52,091 nucleotides of DNA from an uncultured Collinsella sp. (GTDB lineage: Bacteria; Actinomycetota; Coriobacteriia; Coriobacteriales; Coriobacteriaceae): the NCBI GenBank assembly GCA_902489775.1, contig CABUBH010000010.1:1-52091 (forward strand). The letters are read 5' to 3'. Position numbers and translations under genes: made by a program. Shown in pieces: positions 26,352 to 36,111 of this stretch; position 1 is the stretch's first letter; each line of letters begins with the position of its first letter. A model generated the notes under the pieces. The model worked only from the letters and a program-made list of their open reading frames with translations, ran no database searches and had not been told where the DNA came from.

Positions 26352-26655
26352 ACCTTTGTGGTGGTTTCGGCTCCGATGTTCCACTGTCTCGATCTGTAAC
26401 ATCTAGCGGCCCTTTTCGATCCTAGATGTTACAGATTGAGATGAAATGATCGGCGGCGATCGTTTGTCTCAATCTGTAACAACCGCTCGTCAAATAGGGC
26501 CCAGATGTTACAGGTCGAGACAAACGGGACCACCACAAAGGTGCCTGTCCCCTTTGTGGTGGTTCTCGACAAAAAGAAGCCGCCCCGATAACAGAGGCGG
26601 CATCAAGCAAGCCTATTTATTAGCGTCCCTCAAGACCCAACGAAAACGTCGCGGT
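26352..26655. repeat. Palindrome array, right copy (two 57-nt units, one hairpin and a tail)
   Basis: Two units at 26386-26442 and 26466-26521 have the same half-sites and 80-bp period as the left array. A 14-of-15-bp stem follows (26527-26541 with 26551-26565), and then a tail again carrying GGCATCAAGC and CAAGACCCAACGA. The spacer between units (26443-26465) closely matches the left spacer 25034-25056. A lone half of the hairpin (CCTTTGTGGTGGT) lies at 26353-26365. Confidence 0.85.
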
Positions 26656-26656
26656 A

Positions 26657-26728
26657 GCCCCTGCCACACCTTTCCCTCGGGCGACCCTCGCGAAGCGCGT
26701 GAGCACGAGGGAAAGGTGTGGCAGGGGC
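26657..26728. repeat. 23-bp perfect inverted repeat after the hydratase gene
   Basis: Arms 26657-26679 and 26706-26728 are exact complements over 23 bp (left arm begins GCCCCTGCCACACC). They flank a 26-nt loop that itself contains CTCGCG and CGCGTGAG. It begins 12 bases past the hydratase stop and is likely its 3' processing or termination hairpin. Confidence 0.8.
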
Positions 26729-26739
26729 GTACAGCAGAG

Positions 26740-29040
26740 TTACTCGGCAGCGGCCTTGAACTTGTTGTAGTTGATCAGGCAGCCGGCCTTGACGATGGCA
26801 CGCTCCTCTGCCGTCATATCGGCAATGTAGAGCTCAATCTGCTCGACCGCACCATCGGCGCGAACCACGTAAGCGGCGATGTCCTTCAGGTCGCCGTCGA
26901 GCGCGGCGCGGATACCCGGCACAAAGACGTAGTCGCCCACCTCAAAGCTGGGCTCGGCCTCCATCTGGAAGGGCACCATGCCCCAGTTCATCACGTTGGA
27001 GCGATAGCGCTTGGTAGCGTACTCGTGGACGATGTTGGCCAGACCGCCGATCACGCGCTGGCAGCTCGCGGCCTGCTCGCGGGCAGAACCGTCACCGGGC
27101 TTCTTGGCATAGAGCATGGAGCCGTACTCAGTCGCCTTGGCATCGGCCGCGACACCCGCGCCGGTCAGCGCCTCAAACACGCTGGCAAGCTCGGCATCGA
27201 GTGCCACCAGGTCGCCCGCTGCCTCGCCGGCAACGCGGCGCTTTTCCACCGCGTCGACCTCCTTGGAGCGGCCCACGTAAGCCGGGTCGCGACGGCTGAG
27301 CGTAAACTCGGCCAGACCCAGCGGGTTGGAGCGGAAGGAGCTCGTCTCGCCCGAGGGAATGAGCTCGTCGGTCGTAGTGACCGGGTCCATGATCTTGGAG
27401 CACACCTTGAGCAGGATGTCGTCGCCGAGAGGCTCCATCGCGGGCCACGGCTTGATGTTGGGGCCCTCGACCAGCTCGTCGGCCGGCTCAGCCTTGCCAA
27501 AGCCCCAGTACACGCGCTTCTTGTACGGCGCGTCGTCAAAGGTGTACTCGCAGGCCTCGTCCCAAGTCTCCTCGGGCAGGTCGGTCGCCGGCGTCAGGAC
27601 GCCGCCGTTGGCAGCCGTCGCCGCAATGGAGCGGGCGTCCATCAGGGCCACGGCGCTCAGCTGACCGTTGCCCGGCTTGGAACCCTCGCGATTGGGGAAG
27701 TTGCGCGTGGTGTGGCGGATCGAAAGGCCGTTGTTGGCAGGCGTGTCGCCGGCGCCGAAGCACGGGCCGCAGAATGCCGTGCGCACAATCGCGCCGGCCT
27801 CCATAAGGTCGTAGATGTAGCCGCGGCGTGTAAGCTCGAGCGCCACGGGCTGGCTCGTGGGATAGACCGACAGCGAAAACTCGCCGCAGCCGGTGTTGGC
27901 GCCCTTAAGCACGCGGGCAGCCTGGACCACGGAGTCGTAGTTGCCGCCCGAGCAGCCGGCGATGACGCCCTGCTGCACGTGCAGCTTGCCGTCGACGATC
28001 TTGTCGAGCAGGCTAAAGTGCGTCTTACCCTCGCCGATCTTGGCGGCCTCAAGCTCCACCTCGTGAAGGATGTCCTCGAGGTTTTCGTTGAGCTCGTCGA
28101 TCTCAAAGCCGTTGGAGGGATGGAATGGCAGCGCGATCATGGGCTTGATGCTCGACAGGTCGACCTCGACGCAGCCGTCGTAGTAGGCGACATCGGCGGG
28201 CTTGAGCTCGCGGTAGTCGTCCCCGCGGCCGTGCATGGTCAAAAACGCGTGCGTGTCCTCATCGGTGGCCCAGATGCTCGACAGGCAGGTGGTCTCGGTG
28301 GTCATAACGTCGACGCCGTTGCGGTAGTCGGTCGTCATGCTCGCGATGCCGGGGCCCACGAACTCCATAACCTTGTTCTTGACGTAGCCCTTGGCAAAGA
28401 CGGCGCGGATGATGGCGAGCGCCACGTCGTGCGGGCCGACGCCGGGACGCGGGGCGCCCGTGAGGTAGATGGCGACAACGCCGGGATAGGCAACATCGTA
28501 GGTGTCACGCAGCAGCTGCTTGGCCAACTCGCCGCCGCCCTCGCCCACGGCCATGGTGCCCAGGGCGCCGTAGCGGGTGTGCGAGTCGGAGCCCAAGATC
28601 ATCTTGCCGCAACCGGCGAAGTTCTCACGCATAAAGGAGTGGATGACGGCGATGTGCGGCGGGACGAAAATGCCGCCGTACTTCTTGGCAGCCGAGAGAC
28701 CAAAGACGTGGTCGTCCTCGTTGATGGTGCCGCCCACGGCGCACAGCGAGTTGTGGCAGTTGGTGAGCACGTAGGGCAGCGGGAACTGCTCCATGCCCGA
28801 GGCGCGCGCCGTCTGGATGATGCCGACAAAGGTGATGTCATGGCTCGCCATGGCGTCGAAGCGAATCTTGAGCGCCTCGGGATCTCCAGACGTATTGTGT
28901 GCCTGGAGGATCGAATACGCGATGGTGCCGCGCTTGGCGTCCTCAGGCGTCTGCGTAATGCCGCGCTCGGCAGCCTCGGCCGCAGGCACGACCTCGCTGC
29001 CGCCGCGCAGGTAGATGCCGTCCTCGTACAGCTTAACCAT
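26740..29040 (-). CDS. Aconitase-superfamily hydratase
   Basis: The 766-residue product belongs to the aconitase/isopropylmalate dehydratase superfamily. It has a probable Fe-S ligand region (AFCGPCFGAGDTPANNG, plus GCSGGNYDSV), substrate-site segments (LGSDSHTRYGALGTMAVGEGG and SIRHTTRNFPNREGSKPGNGQ) and a C-terminal swivel domain after a linker. It most resembles the family called simply hydratase (COG1048, as in E. coli YbhJ). That family is near aconitase but without assigned substrate. The ATG at 29040 has GGGAG 5 nt upstream. The open frame continues to 29319 without a convincing start. It is not part of the heat-shock operon, despite lying between clpB and hspR on the same strand. Confidence 0.87.
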   Translation of the reverse strand: MVKLYEDGIYLRGGSEVVPAAEAAERGITQTPEDAKRGTIAYSILQAHNTSGDPEALKIRFDAMASHDITFVGIIQTARASGMEQFPLPYVLTNCHNSLCAVGGTINEDDHVFGLSAAKKYGGIFVPPHIAVIHSFMRENFAGCGKMILGSDSHTRYGALGTMAVGEGGGELAKQLLRDTYDVAYPGVVAIYLTGAPRPGVGPHDVALAIIRAVFAKGYVKNKVMEFVGPGIASMTTDYRNGVDVMTTETTCLSSIWATDEDTHAFLTMHGRGDDYRELKPADVAYYDGCVEVDLSSIKPMIALPFHPSNGFEIDELNENLEDILHEVELEAAKIGEGKTHFSLLDKIVDGKLHVQQGVIAGCSGGNYDSVVQAARVLKGANTGCGEFSLSVYPTSQPVALELTRRGYIYDLMEAGAIVRTAFCGPCFGAGDTPANNGLSIRHTTRNFPNREGSKPGNGQLSAVALMDARSIAATAANGGVLTPATDLPEETWDEACEYTFDDAPYKKRVYWGFGKAEPADELVEGPNIKPWPAMEPLGDDILLKVCSKIMDPVTTTDELIPSGETSSFRSNPLGLAEFTLSRRDPAYVGRSKEVDAVEKRRVAGEAAGDLVALDAELASVFEALTGAGVAADAKATEYGSMLYAKKPGDGSAREQAASCQRVIGGLANIVHEYATKRYRSNVMNWGMVPFQMEAEPSFEVGDYVFVPGIRAALDGDLKDIAAYVVRADGAVEQIELYIADMTAEERAIVKAGCLINYNKFKAAAE

Positions 29041-29196
29041 ACTGTCTCCCACTCTGCCCGAAAGGCTCGGGCGCATAGCATACATTCGTTCAATATCGTG
29101 CCATAGAACGGTTGCGAGTGGGTTACGAATCTGCACGTTCACTTTATCTCGGTAAAGCATAGAACGAGCCCGGTGTAGTGACATCAGACTTGGTGC

Positions 29197-29243
29197 AAGG
29201 AGTGTCCCAAAGTGCCGGCACAAAAGGAACGTCCCCAAGCGCC
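29197..29243. repeat. Pair of 20-nt direct repeats, 27-bp period, copy 1
   Basis: AAGGAGTGTCCCAAAGTGCC (29197-29216) and AAGGAACGTCCCCAAGCGCC (29224-29243) are spaced 27 bp start to start. The same pair with the same period is at 50960-51006. It lies in the 29041-29352 intergenic region, which holds no gene. Confidence 0.75.
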
Positions 29244-29252
29244 AGCCAAAAA

Positions 29253-29320
29253 TGGGAGTGGATAATCCCCCGTTTCTAGCCCTCAAGCGGACCAAAAGTG
29301 GGAGATTATCCACTCTCATA
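29253..29320. repeat. Inverted repeat upstream of the hydratase
   Basis: ATGGGAGTGGATAATCCCCC (29253-29272) and GGGAGATTATCCACTCTCAT (29301-29320) pair with two mismatches around a 28-nt loop. It lies between the hydratase start and the end of hspR. Confidence 0.7.
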
Positions 29321-29352
29321 TTGTTAGGATTTGCGTCGTAGAGCCGCCGTAG

Positions 29353-29769
29353 CTAAAGATCGGTTCCCGCGCCTAGCAGCTTGCGCATGACTTGCTCGGG
29401 GTTGACTGAGCCGTCGCGCGGGGCCAGGGCGGTGATCTTCTTCTGCATCTTGTACTCGTGCAGCTCGTCCTCGAGCTGGCGCACGCGGGCGCGGAGCTTC
29501 TCGTTCTCGCGATCGCGCTCCTCGGCACGCTCCTTCATATCGAGGATGCGCACCACGCCGGCGAGGTTGATGCCCTCGTCGGTCAGTTGGTTGATGAGCT
29601 CCAGACGCTCGATATCGGCACGCGAATACAGACGCGTGTTACCGCCCGAGCGCTGAGGATTCACCAGACCCTTGGACTCGTAGACGCGCAGAGTCTGCGG
29701 ATGCATGCCGGTCAGCTCGGCCGCCACGCTGATCATGTACAGCGGTTTGTTCCTATTGTCCTCGGCCAT
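29353..29769 (-). CDS. hspR: Heat-shock repressor HspR (MerR family)
   Basis: A 138-residue MerR-type regulator. The N-terminal HTH reads PLYMISVAAELTGMHPQTLRVYESKGLVNPQRSGGNTRLYSRADIERL, which is characteristic of HspR (the GGNTRLYS wing in particular). An Arg/Glu-rich coiled coil follows at about 75-110. In actinobacteria HspR represses dnaK and clpB and is encoded last in the dnaK operon, exactly as here. It is inferred to bind the 25-bp boxes upstream of dnaK and clpB, which would form a feedback loop with DnaK as co-repressor. It starts 72 bases after the dnaJ stop, within the same co-directional cluster. Confidence 0.93.
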   Translation of the reverse strand: MAEDNRNKPLYMISVAAELTGMHPQTLRVYESKGLVNPQRSGGNTRLYSRADIERLELINQLTDEGINLAGVVRILDMKERAEERDRENEKLRARVRQLEDELHEYKMQKKITALAPRDGSVNPEQVMRKLLGAGTDL

Positions 29770-29841
29770 GCTACCTGACCCCTTTCCGTCTCGTTATCGT
29801 CCATCATAAGCCCGCGGGCGCGGGCGTGCGCCGCAACCGCC

Positions 29842-30807
29842 CTAGAACGTCGCCTTGTAACGGTTGACCTTCTCGCGATAATCGCGCGTGTCGGCCTCGC
29901 GCAGCTTGGTCATGGCATCGCGCTCATCGTCGGACAGGTTCGAGGGAACCTGCACCTTGATCTCGACGAGCAGCGCACCCGTGCGGCCACGGTGCTTAAC
30001 GTCGGGCGCCCCCATTTCCTTAAAGCGGAACTTCTTGCCCGTCTGGGTGCCAGCGGGCACCTTCAGACGAACCGTCGCGCCGCCGGGCGTGGGCACATCA
30101 ACCGTGCAGCCGAGCGCCGCCTCGTAGACCGAGATCGGCACCTCCATGGTCACGTCGGCACCCTTGCGCTTAAACAGCGGATGCTCCTCCACGTGCGTGG
30201 TCACGACCAGGTCGCCGCGCTCGCCGCCGGCAACGCCGTACTCGCCACGACGCTTGTAGCGCAGTTTGCCGCCGTCGACCGCACCCGCAGGCACCGAGAC
30301 CGTAATGGTCTGCTGCTCGCCCGTCGAGGGAATGCGGTAGGTAACCTTGTGCGTCACGCCGCGAAACGCGTCCTCGGCCGTCACATCGACGGTCAGCGAC
30401 AGGTCGCCGCCCTTGCGAGCACGGCTGCGGCCCGCGCCGGCACCGGCAGCGCCCGCAGCCCCGGCAAAGCCCGAGCCCCAATCGCTGCCCCAGGCGCCGT
30501 TGCCGCTAAAGATGCTGTCGAAGATGTCGCCCCAGCCGCTCGCGCCCGCGCCGGCACCGTAGCCGCCGCCATACGCGCCGCCCGCGCCCGGCATGCCGCC
30601 AAACATGAGCATCTGGTCGTACTCTTTGCGCTTCTTCTCGTCCGAAAGCGTCTCGTAGGCCTCGCTGATCTCCTTAAACTTGGCCTCGTCGCCGCCGGCA
30701 TCGGGGTGATATTTTTGCGCGAGCTTGCGAAACGCGCTCTTGATCTCTTTGTCGGAGGCGCTCTTGGATACGCCCAGGATGTCATAGAAGGTTTTGCCTG
30801 CAGCCAT
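29842..30807 (-). CDS. dnaJ: DnaJ-family co-chaperone lacking the zinc domain (CbpA-like)
   Basis: The 321-residue product has a J domain with HPD at residues 34-36. A Gly-rich segment follows (GGMPGAGGAYGGGYGAGAG), then the two beta-barrel C-terminal domains (GDLSLTVDVTAEDAFRG and KRKGADVTMEVPISVYEAALG). The four CxxCxGxG zinc motifs of classical DnaJ are absent, and I see no cysteine in the protein. It therefore belongs to type B or CbpA-like J proteins, although it occupies the classical dnaJ position. It stimulates DnaK ATP hydrolysis and presents substrates. ATG 30807 is chosen for the GGAG 6 nt upstream and because the J domain starts there. A strong hairpin separates it from grpE. Confidence 0.93.
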   Translation of the reverse strand: MAAGKTFYDILGVSKSASDKEIKSAFRKLAQKYHPDAGGDEAKFKEISEAYETLSDEKKRKEYDQMLMFGGMPGAGGAYGGGYGAGAGASGWGDIFDSIFSGNGAWGSDWGSGFAGAAGAAGAGAGRSRARKGGDLSLTVDVTAEDAFRGVTHKVTYRIPSTGEQQTITVSVPAGAVDGGKLRYKRRGEYGVAGGERGDLVVTTHVEEHPLFKRKGADVTMEVPISVYEAALGCTVDVPTPGGATVRLKVPAGTQTGKKFRFKEMGAPDVKHRGRTGALLVEIKVQVPSNLSDDERDAMTKLREADTRDYREKVNRYKATF

Positions 30808-30880
30808 CGTAGCTCCTCTCCTGTTACGTCCGCCGTCCATGCGGGCGGCGGCCCATGCTTTCATATGGCACTAGGTCAGA

Positions 30881-30910
30881 AAGGGCCCCGGGTGTTGCCC
30901 CGGGGCCCTT
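30881..30910 (-). terminator. Strong hairpin between grpE and dnaJ
   Basis: A GC-rich 12-bp stem (AAGGGCCCCGGG, 30881-30892, with 30899-30910) lies just after grpE. On the minus strand it is followed only by TCTGACC after three stem-adjacent T, so it may attenuate or serve as a processing barrier rather than fully terminate. Confidence 0.55.
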
Positions 30911-30915
30911 CTCAA

Positions 30916-31758
30916 TTACTCCTCGGTGCCCTCGGCCGTATCGGCCGTGGCATCCTCGGGCGCCGCTTCGGGCTCCGGTGCGGGGCGCTTCTCGCCACCG
31001 TAGGTCACCGTCACCATCGCGGAACGCAGGATGCGGTCCGCCATGCGGTAGCCCTTCTGGTACACGTCGTTGACGGTCTCGTCGTACTGCGATGCGTCCT
31101 CGACACGCCCCACGGCCTGGTGCTCGAGCGGATCGAACGCCTCGCCCTTGGGGTCGATGGGCTCAACGCCCTCGTGCGCAAACACATCGAGCAGCTTGGC
31201 ATGCACCGCGTCAACGCCATCGACGAACTGCTTAAAGTCGTCGGAAAGCTCTTGGCTGCGGGCATGGTCGATCGCGCGCTCGATATCGTCGATCACCGGC
31301 AACAGCGCGGTGACAAGCTTCTCGGTCGCGCGCTCGCGCTCGGCGATACGCTCGTTTGCGGTGCGGCGACGAAAGTTCTCCCAGTCGGCCTGCAGACGGG
31401 CGGTGCGCTCGGTGGCGTCCTTTGCCTTGTCCTCGGCGGCCTTCTGAGCCTCTGCCGCAGCATCAAGCTCGTTGCGCACGTCGGTAAGCTCCTTCTGAGC
31501 CTGCTCGAACTTAAGCTTAAAGTCGTTGTCGGCGGCTTCCTCACCGGCGCGGATAGCGGCTTCCACCATCTCGTCCTCGGTCATCGTCGCCTCCTTGTTT
31601 GAATCCTCTACCTGGTTCTCGGCAGCCTCGGCGGCCGCGGCCTCATTGGCCTCGGTATCGTCAACGGCCTCTACGGGAATCTTCACGTCCTTCTCCTCAG
31701 AGTCAACGGGGGCGACGCCAGCGGCAGCCGCCTCCGTGCGAGCTTTACGGGCGGACAT
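30916..31758 (-). CDS. grpE: Nucleotide exchange factor GrpE
   Basis: GrpE releases ADP from DnaK. Residues 1 to about 75 are an acidic disordered extension, followed by a long coiled coil (about 80-135). The conserved head contains LQADWENFRRRT, LLPVIDDIERAI, GVEPIDPKGEAFDPLEHQAV and VYQKGYRMADRILRSAMVTV. An acidic tail ends EGTEE. At 280 residues it is longer than the usual ~200 because of both tails. It starts two bases after the dnaK stop, so it is translationally coupled to dnaK. Confidence 0.95.
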   Translation of the reverse strand: MSARKARTEAAAAGVAPVDSEEKDVKIPVEAVDDTEANEAAAAEAAENQVEDSNKEATMTEDEMVEAAIRAGEEAADNDFKLKFEQAQKELTDVRNELDAAAEAQKAAEDKAKDATERTARLQADWENFRRRTANERIAERERATEKLVTALLPVIDDIERAIDHARSQELSDDFKQFVDGVDAVHAKLLDVFAHEGVEPIDPKGEAFDPLEHQAVGRVEDASQYDETVNDVYQKGYRMADRILRSAMVTVTYGGEKRPAPEPEAAPEDATADTAEGTEE

Positions 31759-31760
31759 GA

Positions 31761-33653
<1,893 letters not shown>

Positions 33654-33763
33654 TAGAAATTCCCTCTCTCTTGTGCGTTCGCGCCGCGTCGGCGGACTGC
33701 CGCGCGACGCTTCGGCTTGTCTTTCAGGATGTAGTGTATCCCCTTATGGGCCGGAATATACAA

Positions 33764-33788
33764 AATCTAAGTCAATTCATATAAGATT
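33764..33788 (-). promoter_or_regulatory. Heat-shock box upstream of dnaK (probable HspR operator)
   Basis: The pattern AATCTAAGTC-N5-ATATAAGATT matches the clpB box at every non-spacer position. It lies 111 bases upstream of dnaK. On the minus strand a TATATT hexamer just downstream could be the -10. This is the strongest shared promoter element in the window. Confidence 0.65.
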
Positions 33789-33924
33789 TCTTATCTCTGA
33801 GAGTTTAGGTCCCTGAATGCGCAGGTAGACGCATTGTTTGAGCTCTCGGCAGATCTATTGAGATCTATGTAGAGTTGACTGAGGCTTGAGCTTGGAGCCG
33901 CGCAGGGGGCTTTGGGGCGAGCCG

Positions 33925-34095
33925 GGGAAAGCGCGACCCGGTTTGAGCTTCGATTCCGGGACGCAGTTTCCGTTAGAGGGCTCAACCGGAAAGCGTGTCC
34001 CACTCTGGACGTCGATTCTGGGTCGCGCTTTCCGCTAGCATTTCAAACGGAAAGCAGGTCCCGCTTTGAGCGTTAATTCCGGGTCGCACTTTCCG
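33925..34095. repeat. Triplet of 48-nt quasi-palindromes, copy 1
   Basis: Units at 33925-33972, 33987-34034 and 34048-34095 are all 48 nt with a 61-62 bp period. Arms follow CGGAAAGCGNGNCCC and its complement, and the loop resembles TTTGAGC-N4-ATTC. A second triplet is at 50764-50935. They lie in the 33654-34317 region between dnaK and the ferredoxin gene, which shows no other gene. Confidence 0.85.
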
Positions 34096-34317
34096 CTAGC
34101 ACGCTCTATCGCTCTATATTTCAAGTCACCTTTAGCTAACATTTGCGCAGCTCAACGACCTCACCTGCGTTTTTTTAGTAAGCCGTGGCATACTCGGCGA
34201 ACGGTATGAAGATGCCGGTCAGAGGGTATTGCAAACGGTCGCTCCCGTGGTATGTTTTTGCCCGAATCAAACCGACGCGCATCGCCTGTAGCGTCGGTCA
34301 ACAGAGAGGAAACTACC

Positions 34318-34503
34318 ATGGCTCATCCCGTAATTGATGCCGACGAGTGCATCGCTTGTGGCGTTTGCGTCGACTCCTGCCCTGCTGGCGTTCTGGAGCT
34401 CCAGGACGTCGCTACCGTCGCTGACGAGGACTCCTGCGTCGCCTGTGGCGCTTGCCAGGACGCTTGCCCCGCTGGCGCGATCACCGAGATCGTCGAGGAG
34501 TAA
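34318..34503 (+). CDS. 2[4Fe-4S] ferredoxin
   Basis: A 61-residue clostridial-type ferredoxin with two CxxCxxCxxxCP motifs (CIACGVCVDSCP and CVACGACQDACP), enough for two [4Fe-4S] clusters. It is a low-potential one-electron carrier for fermentative enzymes, for example pyruvate:ferredoxin oxidoreductase or hydrogenase. It is acidic and cytoplasmic. AGAGAGGA lies upstream of the ATG at 34318. The gene stands alone and ends at a strong terminator, which fits a short, abundant single-gene transcript. Confidence 0.96.
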   Translation: MAHPVIDADECIACGVCVDSCPAGVLELQDVATVADEDSCVACGACQDACPAGAITEIVEE

Positions 34504-34542
34504 CAACTCCCCCACTTGCACACTCACAAGTACACCGTGCAA

Positions 34543-34580
34543 AAAAGGAGGCCTCCGCATCGCCGCGGAGGCCTCCTTTT
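34543..34580 (+). terminator. Rho-independent terminator of the ferredoxin gene
   Basis: A perfect 16-bp stem (AAAAGGAGGCCTCCGC, 34543-34558 with 34565-34580) with a 6-nt loop ends in TTTT. It is A-rich before and T-rich after, so it may work in both directions. Confidence 0.92.
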
Positions 34581-34618
34581 GCATATGTGGGCAGCTAATT
34601 TGGAGCGGGACCCTTGGC

Positions 34619-34686
34619 AGTTGCGGTGGAATAGTTCCTGTTTTATGTCTTGGATGCCGATTTTAGGAACTATTTCACCGCAACTT
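34619..34686. repeat. Long-arm palindromic repeat, copy 2
   Basis: Arms 34619-34639 and 34665-34686 match those of the copy at 9550-9618 almost exactly, while the 25-nt loop is different. It ends 16 bases beyond the niaR stop. Confidence 0.85.
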
Positions 34687-34702
34687 ATAGATGCGGCGTC
34701 GA

Positions 34703-35248
34703 CTAGGACAAATCGTCTTCGTAGGGCATCAGGTCTGCCAAGTAGCCTTTCTCCTTGAGCATAGCCTCGATCTCGTCGAGAGTTTGCTCGTCCTCTGCCG
34801 CAATGCGATGGAAGTGATAGCCGCTCGTCACCGTTAGTAGTGGAAAGCTCTTGCCGCTCTCGATATCGTGCAGGTAGCGCTCAACATCGCGACGGTTGCG
34901 AATGTCCAGATCGGCTGTGATCTTGCCATACACGCGGTGGTTGACGATTACATTGAGCACGGCACCGCCCACGTCGACGATACTCGTGAGCTCATCACCT
35001 GCCTGCTCCACGCTGTGGCGAACCTTGACCAAGCGCGTGGGCACGGCGGGGCTGCTGGGGGCCTCCTGCAGCACATAACCACGGTTGGTCGCCACGATAT
35101 CGTGCCCATCGGCGCGCAGCAGGGCGATGTCTTGCACGACAATCTGGCGGCTCACACCCACCTCGCGAGCAAGCGCGCTGCCCGAAACGGGCTCCGTGGC
35201 CCCCTCGAGCACGCCCATGATGGCACGGCGACGCTCGCGGGCGTCCAT
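34703..35248 (-). CDS. niaR: NAD biosynthesis transcriptional repressor NiaR (3H domain)
   Basis: A 181-residue repressor with an N-terminal HTH (REVGVSRQIVVQDIALLRADGHDIVATNRGYVL). A C-terminal 3H domain, named for three conserved His, carries VRHSVEQAGDE, VIVNHRVYGKI and TVTSGYHFHRI. NiaR senses nicotinic acid and represses NAD synthesis and niacin uptake genes. It is the last gene of the nadA-nadB-nadC-niaR operon and overlaps nadC by one base (TAATG). It probably acts on the large palindrome over the nadA promoter, giving autoregulation. Confidence 0.93.
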   Translation of the reverse strand: MDARERRRAIMGVLEGATEPVSGSALAREVGVSRQIVVQDIALLRADGHDIVATNRGYVLQEAPSSPAVPTRLVKVRHSVEQAGDELTSIVDVGGAVLNVIVNHRVYGKITADLDIRNRRDVERYLHDIESGKSFPLLTVTSGYHFHRIAAEDEQTLDEIEAMLKEKGYLADLMPYEDDLS

Positions 35249-36108
35249 TATTTACCGTCCAGCAGACGCAGGTGCTTGAGCGAGAGGTCGAGAATCGGCG
35301 CAGAGTGCGTCAATGCCCCCGAGCTAATAAAGTCAACGCCCAGGTCGGCGAGCGCGCGGATATTGCTGACATCCACATTACCCGAGCACTCGGTCTTGGC
35401 GCGGCCGGCGATAAGCTCAATCGCGGCAGCCATGTCGTCGTGGGTCATGTTGTCGAACATGATGATATCGGCACCGGCCTCCACGGCCTCGCGTACCATG
35501 TCCAAGTTCTCGCACTCAATCTCGACCGTCGTGGTAAACGATGCGTGGGCACGTGCCATCTCGATCGCACGCGTCACACCACCGGCGGCGTCGATATGGT
35601 TGTCCTTAAGCATAACGGCCGTCGACAGGTTGTAGCGGTGGTTGCTGCCGCCACCGATCTCGACCGCGGCCTTCTCGAAGACGCGCATGCCCGGCGTGGT
35701 CTTGCGTGTGTCGACAAGCACGGTCTTGGTACCCTCGAGCGCCGCTGCCATGTTGTGCGTGTAGGTAGCGATACCGCTCATACGCTGTAGATAGTTGAGC
35801 GCCACGCGCTCGCCCGAAAGCAGCACGCGCGCGTCGCCGCGCACCTGGCCCACGTGGTCGCCGGCGTGCACCTCGTCACCGTCGGCAACATCAAACAGCA
35901 CCGAGCTCTGCGGATCCAGCAGCTCAAAGGTGCGAGCGAACACGTCCAGGCCCGCGATGATGCCGTCGGCCTTGGCGATGAGCTCCACCGTGGCGGGACG
36001 CGCCGTGGGGCACACGCTCGCCGTGCTCACGTCCTCAAACGTAATGTCCTCGCGCAGAGCCTGCAGAATCAGATCATCGACGACGAGCTTCATGGTAATG
36101 GGATTCAT
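35248..36108 (-). CDS. nadC: Nicotinate-nucleotide pyrophosphorylase (quinolinate phosphoribosyltransferase)
   Basis: NadC converts quinolinate and PRPP to nicotinate mononucleotide, CO2 and pyrophosphate. The 286-residue sequence shows family motifs REDITFEDVST, LNYLQRMSGIAT, VDTRKTTPGMR, GGGSNHRYNLS (phosphoribosyl-binding), KDNHI and EIECEN, and ends with the barrel strands of ADLGVDFISSGALTHS. GGAGGAG lies 6 nt before ATG 36108 and overlaps the nadB stop, so translation is coupled. Third gene of the NAD operon. Confidence 0.97.
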   Translation of the reverse strand: MNPITMKLVVDDLILQALREDITFEDVSTASVCPTARPATVELIAKADGIIAGLDVFARTFELLDPQSSVLFDVADGDEVHAGDHVGQVRGDARVLLSGERVALNYLQRMSGIATYTHNMAAALEGTKTVLVDTRKTTPGMRVFEKAAVEIGGGSNHRYNLSTAVMLKDNHIDAAGGVTRAIEMARAHASFTTTVEIECENLDMVREAVEAGADIIMFDNMTHDDMAAAIELIAGRAKTECSGNVDVSNIRALADLGVDFISSGALTHSAPILDLSLKHLRLLDGK

Positions 36109-36111
36109 GGT

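Noticed and set aside
26446..29106. An 886-residue plus-strand frame opposite the hydratase
   Set aside because: It begins inside the repeat array and mirrors the hydratase; it has no motif of its own.
29041..29319. N-terminal extension of the hydratase
   Set aside because: The frame is open but crosses repeats and has no family similarity; the ATG at 29040 has a good GGGAG and fits the family start.
33925..34095. CRISPR array in the 48-nt units
   Set aside because: Linkers of 13-14 nt are too short, units differ from one another, and there are no cas genes.
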